Below are positions 1-6,410 of a stretch of 10,472 nt of DNA, in pieces. The translations under genes were made by a program, and so were the position numbers. How positions within the stretch are numbered: position 1 is the first letter of the stretch; each line of letters opens with the position of its first letter. The notes under the pieces were generated by a model. That model saw only the letters and a program-made list of their open reading frames with translations, made no database searches and had not been told where the DNA came from. The stretch comes from Oscillospiraceae bacterium (GTDB taxonomy: Bacteria > Bacillota > Clostridia > Oscillospirales > Ruminococcaceae). The DNA lies in the NCBI GenBank assembly GCA_015067375.1, contig SVMQ01000050.1, positions 1 through 10,472 on the forward strand. The letters are read 5' to 3'.

Positions 1-19
1 GCCGCCTGTAAATGGCGGC
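1..19 (-). terminator. Possible hairpin terminator after the small Nrd-like gene
   Basis: A 6-bp GCCGCC/GGCGGC stem (1-6 with 14-19) and a 7-nt loop lie 8 bases past the stop codon of the minus-strand 88-aa gene. The sequence that would hold a U-tract on the minus strand lies outside the window, so whether this terminates or only separates genes in an operon cannot be told. Confidence 0.3.
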
Positions 20-26
20 GATATCG

Positions 27-293
27 TTATACTGTGTGCTTAACTCGATCGGCTTCCTCATGGCGCTTTGCGTCGTTGAAGCGATCCAGTGTTCCGACAA
101 GATAGCCTGTGATACGGCGGATGCGCTCAAACGGCTCTGTGCGGAAATGATAAGCCGCGTTGATGTACTCTCCGTCTACCTCGAGGTCAACAGCAGTCAG
201 CACCTTGTCAGGGTATTTTTTCTGTGCCTCAGCAACGTAGTAGTCGATCTCGCTCTGCGGTAATGTACCGTTAGTTACATTGATCTGTATCAT
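27..293 (-). CDS. Small Cys-less protein resembling the NrdD C-terminal tail
   Basis: An 88-aa soluble protein with no signal peptide or membrane segment. Its C-terminal third (about residues 54-86, with the core RRITGYLVGTLDRFNDAKR followed by DRVKH) resembles the tail of anaerobic class III ribonucleoside-triphosphate reductase NrdD, where an R-[IV]-T-G-Y motif is followed by a W/F-N-x-[GA]-K segment. The zinc-binding cysteines and the glycyl-radical motif of NrdD are absent, so it cannot be a reductase by itself. The ATG is preceded by GTGAGGTGATCAT, a good ribosome binding site. The promoter is perfect consensus and carries an NrdR-box-like palindrome, which independently supports a role in ribonucleotide reduction. 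It may be an accessory or regulatory piece of the anaerobic reductase; the exact role is unknown. Any downstream partner gene would lie left of the window. Confidence 0.75.
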   Translation of the reverse strand: MIQINVTNGTLPQSEIDYYVAEAQKKYPDKVLTAVDLEVDGEYINAAYHFRTEPFERIRRITGYLVGTLDRFNDAKRHEEADRVKHTV

Positions 294-316
294 ATGATCA
301 CCTCACTTTTTTATAT

Positions 317-345
317 ATTATAGCACTATATATTGTGCTTGTCAA
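317..345 (-). promoter_or_regulatory. Perfect consensus sigma-A promoter for the 88-aa gene
   Basis: Read on the minus strand, TTGACA (340-345) and TATAAT (317-322) are separated by exactly 17 bp. Transcription would begin near 310 and the start codon is at 293, giving a short leader with the ribosome binding site. Such a strong promoter implies that a repressor sets expression, which fits the palindrome in its spacer. Confidence 0.9.
323..338 (-). promoter_or_regulatory. NrdR-box-like operator inside the promoter spacer
   Basis: The 16-bp near-palindrome GCACTATATATTGTGC matches the known NrdR box (ACACwATATaTwGTGT) at 14 of 16 positions; only the two outermost bases differ. It lies between the -10 and -35, where a bound repressor would block RNA polymerase. 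NrdR is the repressor of ribonucleotide reductase genes in most bacteria and usually binds paired boxes about three helical turns apart. A much weaker second match (ACACGATATGG..., 356-371, 11 of 16) lies 33 bp away. Confidence 0.8.
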
Positions 346-370
346 TATGGTTTTGACACGATATGGTGAA

Positions 371-1159
371 TTATTTGCTTTTTTTAGTACATAACGTAGA
401 TAAGACGAAGCCTATCGCGCAACATAAGGCTCCGATGAAAAGCTCGTTGTAGTTGTGACAGGGCGGTATCATCTCTTTTAGTGAAAAAAGCATAAAGCCG
501 AGTATCACAAGATATGTGCCTTTGTAGCGTTCAAGCAAGATGCATAGTAGCTTTGCGGTCAGAATAATCCCGAGCAGCACTCCCACGGCAAGAGGCAGGA
601 GTGCTATGATATTTCCCGCAGCGATATTGCGAAGAGTAGGTTCATATAAGCCCAGTACATACAGCATCTGAGATGCGCTTATCCCAGGGAGGACTAACGC
701 GGCAGCGATAAGGACGCCGCCTGCAATCTGCAGCAGACTTGAATCCGCATCCGTGAAGGATGCTGTCGGAATGAGCGATATCAGCAGTGCTGTCATTGCA
801 CCGCATAGTATGAGGGGCAGTTTTTTCAGTGTTACAGGCGCTATTTCGGTATCGTGCATCATTGGCGGAATGCAGCCTATCGCCGCGCCCAGAAATGCAA
901 AGCGCAACGGCATCTCTGCAGGCGTTGATAATAACGCTGAAACTAGCAATGAAGCTATCAGCAGACCCACCGCACCGCCTGCCGCGAACAGTCCGAGAAA
1001 TCTGCTGTGTTTGCGTATGTCTTTTTGAAAATGCGCTGTGGAGTACAGCAGCTCATCGTATGTTCCGAGAAGCATTGCAAGTGTACCGCCGCTGAAACCT
1101 GGGATGCACATTCCTGCGCCTACTGCAGCTCCATTGAGTATTATTCGGGTGGTTTTCAT
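371..1159 (-). CDS. DUF368 family membrane protein (PopT-type undecaprenyl-phosphate translocase)
   Basis: A 262-aa polytopic membrane protein of the DUF368 family. Members named PopT were shown to return undecaprenyl phosphate, the lipid carrier for cell-wall precursors, across the cytoplasmic membrane. The family's two internally related signature segments are present: GAGMCIPGFSGGTLAMLLG at about residues 14-32 and LVLPGISASQMLYVLGLYEP at about 155-174. Each is followed by hydrophobic helices. The length is at the short end of the usual range. The second signature has SASQ where SGSF or SGSA is commoner. The ATG is preceded by GGAGGA (1163-1168). The gene stands alone, divergent from the rnf operon, and ends about 25 bp before the -35 of the 88-aa gene's promoter. 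No convincing promoter for it was found. Family assignment is confident; lipid substrate and coupling ion are inferred from the family. Confidence 0.88.
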   Translation of the reverse strand: MKTTRIILNGAAVGAGMCIPGFSGGTLAMLLGTYDELLYSTAHFQKDIRKHSRFLGLFAAGGAVGLLIASLLVSALLSTPAEMPLRFAFLGAAIGCIPPMMHDTEIAPVTLKKLPLILCGAMTALLISLIPTASFTDADSSLLQIAGGVLIAAALVLPGISASQMLYVLGLYEPTLRNIAAGNIIALLPLAVGVLLGIILTAKLLCILLERYKGTYLVILGFMLFSLKEMIPPCHNYNELFIGALCCAIGFVLSTLCTKKSK

Positions 1160-1272
1160 GTTTCCTCCGATCTTTTGTGAATTGGTTGATATTCATAGGT
1201 ATTTTGCGCGGTAAGTTCGCGTAATAATATGTACGCAGACAAGTTGTGGGATATTCACCAAAAAAAGTTCGT

Positions 1273-1299
1273 TAGTTTTTAGACTATTGGAAAAAACTA
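1273..1299. promoter_or_regulatory. Interrupted palindrome abutting the rnf -35
   Basis: TAGTTTTT (1273-1280) and AAAAACTA (1292-1299) form a perfect 8-bp inverted repeat with an 11-bp centre, ending directly before the -35 hexamer of the rnf promoter. It could bind an activator or repressor, or act as an A-tract UP element. With no GC pairs in the stem ends it is unlikely to be a terminator. The regulator is unknown. Confidence 0.35.
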
Positions 1300-1328
1300 T
1301 TGATTTTTTGTAGGTAATGTTGTATAAT
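1300..1328 (+). promoter_or_regulatory. Promoter of the rnf operon
   Basis: TTGATT (1300-1305) and TATAAT (1323-1328) are separated by 17 bp, a near-consensus housekeeping promoter. Initiation near 1335 would give a leader of about 60 nt before rnfC. The leader is AT-rich and shows no recognisable riboswitch or attenuator hairpin. Confidence 0.75.
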
Positions 1329-1383
1329 TTAAATATATATGCCTGTATTGTATATAGGTGATTTTGTGAATTTTTATCAGTTT

Positions 1384-1399
1384 AGGGGATGATATTATA
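1384..1399 (+). promoter_or_regulatory. rnfC: rnfC ribosome binding site and probable ATA start codon
   Basis: AGGGGATGAT (1384-1393) matches the extended Shine-Dalgarno sequence AGGAGGTGAT at eight of ten positions. Seven bases after its core is an ATA codon (1397-1399), exactly where an ATG is expected. The ATG inside the site (1389) is in another frame and runs into a stop after three codons. An in-frame TGA at 1367-1369 excludes more distant starts, and no ATG, GTG or TTG lies in frame between it and the conserved N-terminus. The next choices are ATT at 1394 and CTG at 1403. Confidence 0.55.
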
Positions 1400-2704
1400 A
1401 ATCTGTTCGGACTTCATTCGATAAAGCTGCCGCATCACAGCGGTTCAGAGGAGCAGACTACGCGCCGCCTTACGCCTCCGTCCGTCGTTGCGATAAGCAT
1501 GGCACAGCATATCGGTGCGCCGTGTGAGCCACTGGTCAAGGTAGGGGACTATGTCAAGGTGGGCGAGAAGATAGGCGATACCGACGCGTTCATGTCTGCA
1601 CCTATCCATGCGAGCGTCAGCGGCACTGTTAAAGAGATAAAGGATGTCGTGGCGCTGAATGGCAGGCTGTGCAAGACTGTTGTCATCGAGAGCGACAACC
1701 GTATGCAGCTGTCGCCCGATATCAAGCAGCCTGTTGTCAATTCGCGTGAGGATTTTGTTAAGGCTGTGCGCGAGAGCGGAGCGGTCGGTCTTGGCGGCGC
1801 AGGCTTCCCGACGCACGTCAAGCTTGCATTTGACCCCGACAAGACGCCGATAGACACGCTGTTGGTCAATGCGGCGGAGTGCGAGCCGTACATAACCTCC
1901 GACTACCGCGAGCTTCTGGAGAATACCGATTCCGTGCTGGGCGGTATCAAGCTCATCATGAAGAATCTGGAGATACCGCGCTGCATTATCGGTGTCGAGG
2001 CTGACAAGCCCGAGGCTATCGAGAAGCTGCGCAAGCTTACAGCGCCCACTCCTGCTATCAAGGTGGTCACGCTGCGGTCGAGGTTTCCGCAGGGCGCTGA
2101 AAAGGTGCTTATACGCACGCTAACTGGCAGGACGGTGCGCGAGGGCAAGCTGCCTGCTGACGTTGGCTGCATGGTGATGAACGTTTCGACCTGCGGCTTT
2201 ATACACAGCTACATCCGCACGGGAATGCCGCTTATCAAGCGCCGTATTACAGTTGACGGAAATATAGTCAACGCGCCTGCAAATTTCTTCGTTGCAGTTG
2301 GCACGCTGCTGCATGATGTTGTCGGCTATGCGAGTATGCGAAAGCAGCCTGACAAGATAATCCTCGGTGGCCCGATGATGGGCAACTGCGCATTCGACCC
2401 TGACACGCCGCTCGGCAAGACGACGAATGCGGTGCTGCTGTTCAATGGTGCGCCTGAATATAAGGAGTCGCCCTGCATCCGCTGCGGCAGGTGCATACGC
2501 GCGTGCGCGGTCAACCTTGCGCCTACGGAGCTTGAGCACGCTTATGACCGCCGCGATGCTGAGGCGCTGAGAAAGCTGAAAGTAAATCTTTGCATGAACT
2601 GCGGCAGCTGCAGCTATGTCTGCCCTGCGAAGCACTCGCTTGCTGAAAAGAATCAGCTTGCAAAGGACTTCCTTCGCTCAAGCGATACAAATAAAGGAAA
2701 GTGA
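1397..2704 (+). CDS. rnfC: Rnf electron transport complex subunit C (NADH-binding flavo-iron-sulfur subunit)
   Basis: RnfC is the peripheral cytoplasmic subunit that reduces NAD+ in the Rnf ferredoxin:NAD+ oxidoreductase. From 1397 the protein has 435 residues, the normal clostridial size. The N-terminal LFGLHSIKLPHH and the following AQHIGAPCEPLVKVGD match the RnfC N-terminal barrel-sandwich domain. The nucleotide/FMN-binding loop GLGGAGFPTHVKL is at about 131-143, an SLBB-like segment follows, and two [4Fe-4S] motifs are at C360/C363/C366/C370 and C399/C402/C405/C409. The first motif ends CA instead of the usual CP. The first ATG in frame (1499) would remove 34 conserved residues, so the real start must be a rare codon, most likely ATA. 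Ten bases separate it from rnfD. Product identity is certain; only the start is in doubt. Confidence 0.93.
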   Translation: MNLFGLHSIKLPHHSGSEEQTTRRLTPPSVVAISMAQHIGAPCEPLVKVGDYVKVGEKIGDTDAFMSAPIHASVSGTVKEIKDVVALNGRLCKTVVIESDNRMQLSPDIKQPVVNSREDFVKAVRESGAVGLGGAGFPTHVKLAFDPDKTPIDTLLVNAAECEPYITSDYRELLENTDSVLGGIKLIMKNLEIPRCIIGVEADKPEAIEKLRKLTAPTPAIKVVTLRSRFPQGAEKVLIRTLTGRTVREGKLPADVGCMVMNVSTCGFIHSYIRTGMPLIKRRITVDGNIVNAPANFFVAVGTLLHDVVGYASMRKQPDKIILGGPMMGNCAFDPDTPLGKTTNAVLLFNGAPEYKESPCIRCGRCIRACAVNLAPTELEHAYDRRDAEALRKLKVNLCMNCGSCSYVCPAKHSLAEKNQLAKDFLRSSDTNKGK

Positions 2705-2714
2705 GGTGTTACCC

Positions 2715-3653
2715 TTGAACAAGCTTATCGTAGAGCCGTCCCCGCACATAAAAAGCGCGTGGACTACCCAGAGGGTAATGCTCGAGGTCATTATCGCGCT
2801 GTGTCCTGCGCTGATAGCATCTATGGTGCTGTTTGGCGTAAAGGCGCTGACGCTTACTGTTATCTGCTGCACCGCGTGCGTGCTGTTTGAGCTGCTCTTC
2901 TGTATCATAACGAAGAAAGAGCGCACTATCAGCGACCTTTCCGCGGTGGTAACAGGTATGCTGCTGGCTTTCAATCTGCCTGTGGACATCCCTGTTTACA
3001 TGGCGATGATAGGCTGCTTTGTGGCTATCGTCATCGTAAAGATGCTGTTTGGCGGCATAGGTCAGAACTTTGCTAACCCTGCCGTTACCGCAAGAATAGT
3101 TCTGATGCTGTCCTTTTCCAAAGCAATGACGACATGGACTGCGCCGTTTGCCTACAAGGACGGTGTGGACGCTGTGACTTCCGCAACTCCGCTGACGAGC
3201 GACGTGCTGCCCTCGCTTACTGATATGTTTCTCGGAAACAGGGGCGGCTGCGTGGGTGAGACCTGCGCGCTGGCGCTCATCATAGGCGGCGTGTACCTTA
3301 TCGTCAGGGGCATCATCTCGCCCGTGACCCCGGTCGCTTTTATCGGCAGCGTGATGCTGCTGGAGCTTATCAGCGGCGGCAGCATGACAGACGCGCTGTA
3401 TCAGGTGCTGTCGGGCGGTATCATGCTTGGCGCGATATTCATGGCGACGGACTATTCCACGACTCCGCTGACCGCAAAGGGCAAGCTCGTATTCGGACTT
3501 GGCTGTGGTCTGCTGACGTTTGCGATAAGGGAATTCGCGTCCATGCCTGAGGGTGTGTCGTACTCCATCCTGCTGATGAACATACTCACCCCCTACATCG
3601 ACAAGATGACGATGCCGAGAGCGCTCGGCGCAAAGAGGGGGGCAGATAAGTGA
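2715..3653 (+). CDS. rnfD: Rnf electron transport complex subunit D
   Basis: RnfD is an integral membrane subunit carrying covalently bound FMN. The 312-aa protein begins NKLIVEPSPHIKS, the conserved RnfD/NqrB-family opening, and has several hydrophobic helices. The segment TSATPL (155-160) contains the expected flavinylation threonine, T158. FLGNRGGCVGETCAL (172-186) matches the family's GN-x-GG-x-GET element. The start is TTG at 2715, six bases after GAGGTG (2703-2708). An upstream in-frame ATG at 2616 would overlap rnfC by 89 bases and add non-family sequence, so it was rejected. The stop overlaps the rnfG start by four bases, consistent with translational coupling. Confidence 0.93.
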   Translation: MNKLIVEPSPHIKSAWTTQRVMLEVIIALCPALIASMVLFGVKALTLTVICCTACVLFELLFCIITKKERTISDLSAVVTGMLLAFNLPVDIPVYMAMIGCFVAIVIVKMLFGGIGQNFANPAVTARIVLMLSFSKAMTTWTAPFAYKDGVDAVTSATPLTSDVLPSLTDMFLGNRGGCVGETCALALIIGGVYLIVRGIISPVTPVAFIGSVMLLELISGGSMTDALYQVLSGGIMLGAIFMATDYSTTPLTAKGKLVFGLGCGLLTFAIREFASMPEGVSYSILLMNILTPYIDKMTMPRALGAKRGADK

Positions 3654-4258
3654 GCTTTGAGAAGATAAAGCCTGCGCTGATACTTGCGGCTATCGCGGCG
3701 ATAGTTTCGGCACTGTGCATCATTACATACAACGTGACCTACGTTGACACCTCCGGTATACTCACCGAGAAGCAGGCTGCGGCTGTCGTCAGTATCTACG
3801 GCGGCGCTGCAGAGGATTATTCCGTTGTACCTGCGGAGCAGTGGTCTGCGCTTTTCGAGGCTGACGAGCAGCTTTCGCGCGTGACAAAGGTGATAAAGAA
3901 GAACGACGGAAGCCTTGCATTTGAGGTGGTAGTCAAGGGCTACAAGGAGGGCTTCGACCTGCTTGTGGGAGTAAAGGACGGCGCTGTTGCAGGCGTTGCG
4001 GTCGTATCGACAGGCGAGGAGACCAAAGACCTCGGCACAAAGGCGGCTGAGCCTGAGTACCTTGAACAGTTCAAGGGTATTTCCGACAAAGCTGCGATAG
4101 TAAAGAACGACCCGAAAAACGAGGGCGAGGTCAGGGCTGTGACTGGCGCGACCTATTCCTCAAAGGGCGTGGCGAGCGCGGTGAATATTGCGCTGAGCGC
4201 TTATGACATGATGCAGGCTGCACAGCCTGTATCAACGACAGGAGGTGAGATCGGTTGA
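3650..4258 (+). CDS. rnfG: Rnf electron transport complex subunit G (covalent FMN)
   Basis: RnfG has an N-terminal membrane anchor (about residues 8-28) and an extracytoplasmic FMN-binding domain, passing electrons within the Rnf complex. In this 202-aa protein the flavinylation motif is TGATYSS with T168 as the attachment residue, equivalent to the S(T)GAT motif of RnfG/NqrC. GEETKDLGTK (122-131) corresponds to the family's conserved ET-x-x-LG segment. Covalent attachment needs an ApbE-type flavin transferase, which is not encoded here. The start is GTG at 3650, seven bases after AGAGGGGGG (3634-3642), overlapping the rnfD stop as GTGA. The 3' end contains the AGGAGGTGA ribosome binding site of rnfE. 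Confidence 0.94.
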   Translation: MSFEKIKPALILAAIAAIVSALCIITYNVTYVDTSGILTEKQAAAVVSIYGGAAEDYSVVPAEQWSALFEADEQLSRVTKVIKKNDGSLAFEVVVKGYKEGFDLLVGVKDGAVAGVAVVSTGEETKDLGTKAAEPEYLEQFKGISDKAAIVKNDPKNEGEVRAVTGATYSSKGVASAVNIALSAYDMMQAAQPVSTTGGEIG

Positions 4259-4923
4259 GCTACATGAAAGAGTTTCTCAAGGGACTTGTAAAGGAGAATC
4301 CCACGCTGGTCTCGCTGCTTGGTATGTGTCCCACGCTTGCGGTCACTGTGTCCGCGTCTAATGCGCTGGGAATGGGCGCTGCGGCGACATTCGTGCTGAT
4401 ATGCTCCAACCTGGTTATCTCGCTGCTGAAAGACATCATCCCGAAGCAGGTAAGGCTTCCCGCATACATCGTTATCATAGCAGGCTTCGTTACGGTTGCA
4501 GGCTTCATCCTGCAGGCGTATCTCCCCGATATCTATGACGCGCTGGGAATATTCCTGCCACTCATCACGGTAAACTGCATCATCCTCGGACGTGCGGAGA
4601 TGTTCGCAAGCAAGAACAAACCGCTAGTTTCCGTGTGCGACGGTCTCGGAATGGGCGTAGGCTTTACGCTTGCCATGCTTGCAGTAGGCTCTGTGCGCGA
4701 GATATTCGGCAGCGGAACATGGTTTGGAATTCAGCTGAGACCTGATTTCATCGAGCCCATGTCGATATTCATCTATCCTGCAGGCGGTTTCTTTGTGCTT
4801 GGCTGCGTCATCGCACTGGTGAATAAGCTGTCAAAGCGCACCGCGCCTGCCGCAACAGGCTGTGCTGCCTGCCCCAACAAAGAGGGCTGTGCAGGCGGCT
4901 GTGACGGAAAGGGGGATGAATAA
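4255..4923 (+). CDS. rnfE: Rnf electron transport complex subunit E, with a cysteine-rich C-terminal tail
   Basis: RnfE is one of the two paralogous membrane subunits forming the core ion-translocating part of Rnf, sharing an iron centre with RnfA. The 222-aa protein has about six transmembrane helices. The cysteines expected to bind the intramembrane iron are in GMCP (C25) and VNCIILGR (C108). After the last helix there is a tail of about 30 residues with C203, C206, C212 and C216 in CxxC-x5-CxxxC spacing, rich in glycine. It resembles a small metal or Fe-S binding element. The start is TTG at 4255, nine bases after AGGAGG (4240-4245), overlapping the rnfG stop; ATG at 4264 is too far from the ribosome binding site. 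The stop shares one base with the rnfA start. Confidence 0.93.
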   Translation: MSYMKEFLKGLVKENPTLVSLLGMCPTLAVTVSASNALGMGAAATFVLICSNLVISLLKDIIPKQVRLPAYIVIIAGFVTVAGFILQAYLPDIYDALGIFLPLITVNCIILGRAEMFASKNKPLVSVCDGLGMGVGFTLAMLAVGSVREIFGSGTWFGIQLRPDFIEPMSIFIYPAGGFFVLGCVIALVNKLSKRTAPAATGCAACPNKEGCAGGCDGKGDE

Positions 4924-5531
4924 TGGAGCTTGCAAGAAGTATGATGATGATCCTCCTGACAGGCATACTGACAGACAACTTCGTGCTGTCAAAGTTCATG
5001 GGCATCTGTCCGTTTCTCGGAGTTTCCAAAAAGGCTTCATCCTCGCTCGGAATGGGCTGTGCGGTTACTGCGGTAATGGTCGGCGCTACCGCTGTTACAT
5101 ATCCGCTTTATCACGCGTTCCTCGTTCCGATGGGACTTGAATACATGAACACCATCCTGTTCATCCTCATCATCGCACTGTTCGTGCAGGTGGTGGAGAT
5201 GGTGCTGAAAAAGTATGTCACCTCGCTGTACAACGCGCTTGGCGTGTATCTGCCGCTCATCACCACTAACTGCGCTGTGCTTGGCGTTACACTGCTCAAT
5301 ATCGAGAGCGACTACAGCTTCATCGAGTCACTGGTCAACGCGCTGGGCGCAGGTCTCGGCTTTATGCTCGCGATGCTCATTTTCTCGGGCGTGCGCGGCA
5401 GACTGGAGCGCTGCGATATCCCGAAATCCTTTCAGGGTATGCCGATAACGCTGGTGGCGGCTTCCATAGTTTCGCTGAGCTTCCTCGGATTTGGCGGTAT
5501 CGTTGACGGATTGTTCGGAGGTGCGGTATGA
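4923..5531 (+). CDS. rnfA: Rnf electron transport complex subunit A
   Basis: RnfA is the membrane partner of RnfE, with inverted topology in the known complexes. The 202-aa protein has about six helices, the conserved LTDNFVLSKFMGICPFLGVS opening with iron-ligand C29, and the matching TTNCAVLGV element with C117. The ATG overlaps the rnfE stop by one base (TAATG) and is preceded by GGGGGAT. The stop overlaps the rnfB start as ATGA. Unlike RnfE it has no cysteine-rich tail. Confidence 0.95.
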   Translation: MELARSMMMILLTGILTDNFVLSKFMGICPFLGVSKKASSSLGMGCAVTAVMVGATAVTYPLYHAFLVPMGLEYMNTILFILIIALFVQVVEMVLKKYVTSLYNALGVYLPLITTNCAVLGVTLLNIESDYSFIESLVNALGAGLGFMLAMLIFSGVRGRLERCDIPKSFQGMPITLVAASIVSLSFLGFGGIVDGLFGGAV

Positions 5532-6331
5532 GCTTTGTGATGACTTACATCGTGCCTGTGCTGATATTCGCCGTGATAGGACTTGCGGCAGGTGCGCTGC
5601 TGGTGTTCTGTTCAAAGGTGTTCTTTGTGGAGAGCGACGAAACTGTGGCAAGGATAACCGAAGCGCTCCCGGGCGCAAACTGCGGCGCTTGCGGCTATTC
5701 AGGCTGCGAGGGCTACGCGGCGGCTGTCGCAAAGGGCGAGGCTGAGCCGAATATGTGCAAGCCGGGCGGCTCTGACAGCGCGAAAAAGATCGCTTCGATA
5801 CTTGGTGTTGGCGCAAAGGAAGCGGAGCGCATGGTGGCTTATGTCCGCTGTAACGGCTGCAACGGCGCGACTGAGGAAAGGTACATCTTCAAGGGTACAC
5901 AGTCCTGTGCGGCAGCAGAGCGCTTCTACAACGGCAGGATGACCTGCAGGAGCGGCTGTGACGGACTTGGCGACTGCGTGAGAGCGTGCGCGTTTGACGC
6001 TATCTCGATAGTGGACGGGGTCGCTGTGGTTGACCGCGCGAAGTGTACAGGCTGCGGAATGTGTGCTAAGGTATGTCCAAATAAGCTTATCGAGGTCATT
6101 CCTGCGGCACAGCAGTATGCGGTGCGCTGCTTCAATACCGACAGCGGAAAGATAGTCCGCGAGGTATGTCAGAATGGCTGCATCGGCTGCAAGATATGCG
6201 AGAAGAAATGTTCTGACGGTGCGATAAAGGTGGAGAATGACCGCGCTGCTATCGACCCGTCTAAGTGTACCAACTGCGGCGAATGTGCAGACGCGTGTCC
6301 GCGCAAGTGCATAAATACCATCGGTGGATAA
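5528..6331 (+). CDS. rnfB: Rnf electron transport complex subunit B (multi-cluster ferredoxin subunit)
   Basis: RnfB is the membrane-anchored iron-sulfur subunit that accepts electrons from reduced ferredoxin. The 267-aa protein has one N-terminal helix (about 5-28). A 'Fes' [4Fe-4S] motif follows with C52, C55, C60 and C77, then the CNGCNG region (C108, C111, C127). Next come four ferredoxin-type cysteine groups: C140/C144/C150/C154, C173/C176/C179/C183, C218/C221/C224/C228 and C247/C250/C253/C257. This is the clostridial and acetogen type with several clusters. The ATG at 5528 follows GGAGGTG (5517-5523) and overlaps the rnfA stop. It is the last gene of the operon; a strong terminator begins 5 bases after its stop. 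Confidence 0.95.
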   Translation: MSFVMTYIVPVLIFAVIGLAAGALLVFCSKVFFVESDETVARITEALPGANCGACGYSGCEGYAAAVAKGEAEPNMCKPGGSDSAKKIASILGVGAKEAERMVAYVRCNGCNGATEERYIFKGTQSCAAAERFYNGRMTCRSGCDGLGDCVRACAFDAISIVDGVAVVDRAKCTGCGMCAKVCPNKLIEVIPAAQQYAVRCFNTDSGKIVREVCQNGCIGCKICEKKCSDGAIKVENDRAAIDPSKCTNCGECADACPRKCINTIGG

Positions 6332-6335
6332 CAAG

Positions 6336-6370
6336 AAAGCCTGAGGAGAACGCATTTCCTCAGGCTTTTT
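6336..6370 (+). terminator. Rho-independent terminator of the rnf operon
   Basis: A perfect 12-bp stem (6336-6347 with 6357-6368) encloses a 9-nt loop and runs into TTTTT. On the minus strand the same hairpin is followed by TTTCTTGTT, so it can also stop transcripts of the converging beta-propeller gene. Confidence 0.93.
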
Positions 6371-6379
6371 CATATAATG

Positions 6380-6406
6380 ATACCGCCCCTTGTATCGGGG
6401 CGGTAT
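6380..6406 (-). terminator. Second hairpin between the converging genes
   Basis: A perfect 10-bp stem, ATACCGCCCC (6380-6389) with GGGGCGGTAT (6397-6406), and a 7-nt loop sits 4 bases after the stop of the minus-strand gene. No U-tract follows directly on either strand. It may protect the 3' end or work with the neighbouring bidirectional terminator. Confidence 0.55.
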
Positions 6407-6410
6407 GTTG

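Noticed and set aside
12..263. Plus-strand open frame of 83 codons at the left edge
   Set aside because: It overlaps the well-supported 88-aa minus-strand gene that has a perfect promoter and ribosome binding site, and shows no start signals of its own.
1175..1192. Rex operator upstream of the DUF368 gene
   Set aside because: Only the TTGTGAA half matches; the opposite half agrees at about four of seven positions, so it is not annotated as a site.
2616..2714. Extended rnfD start at the ATG inside rnfC
   Set aside because: The extra 33 residues do not resemble RnfD and overlap conserved rnfC sequence; the TTG at 2715 has a well-spaced ribosome binding site and a family-like N-terminus.
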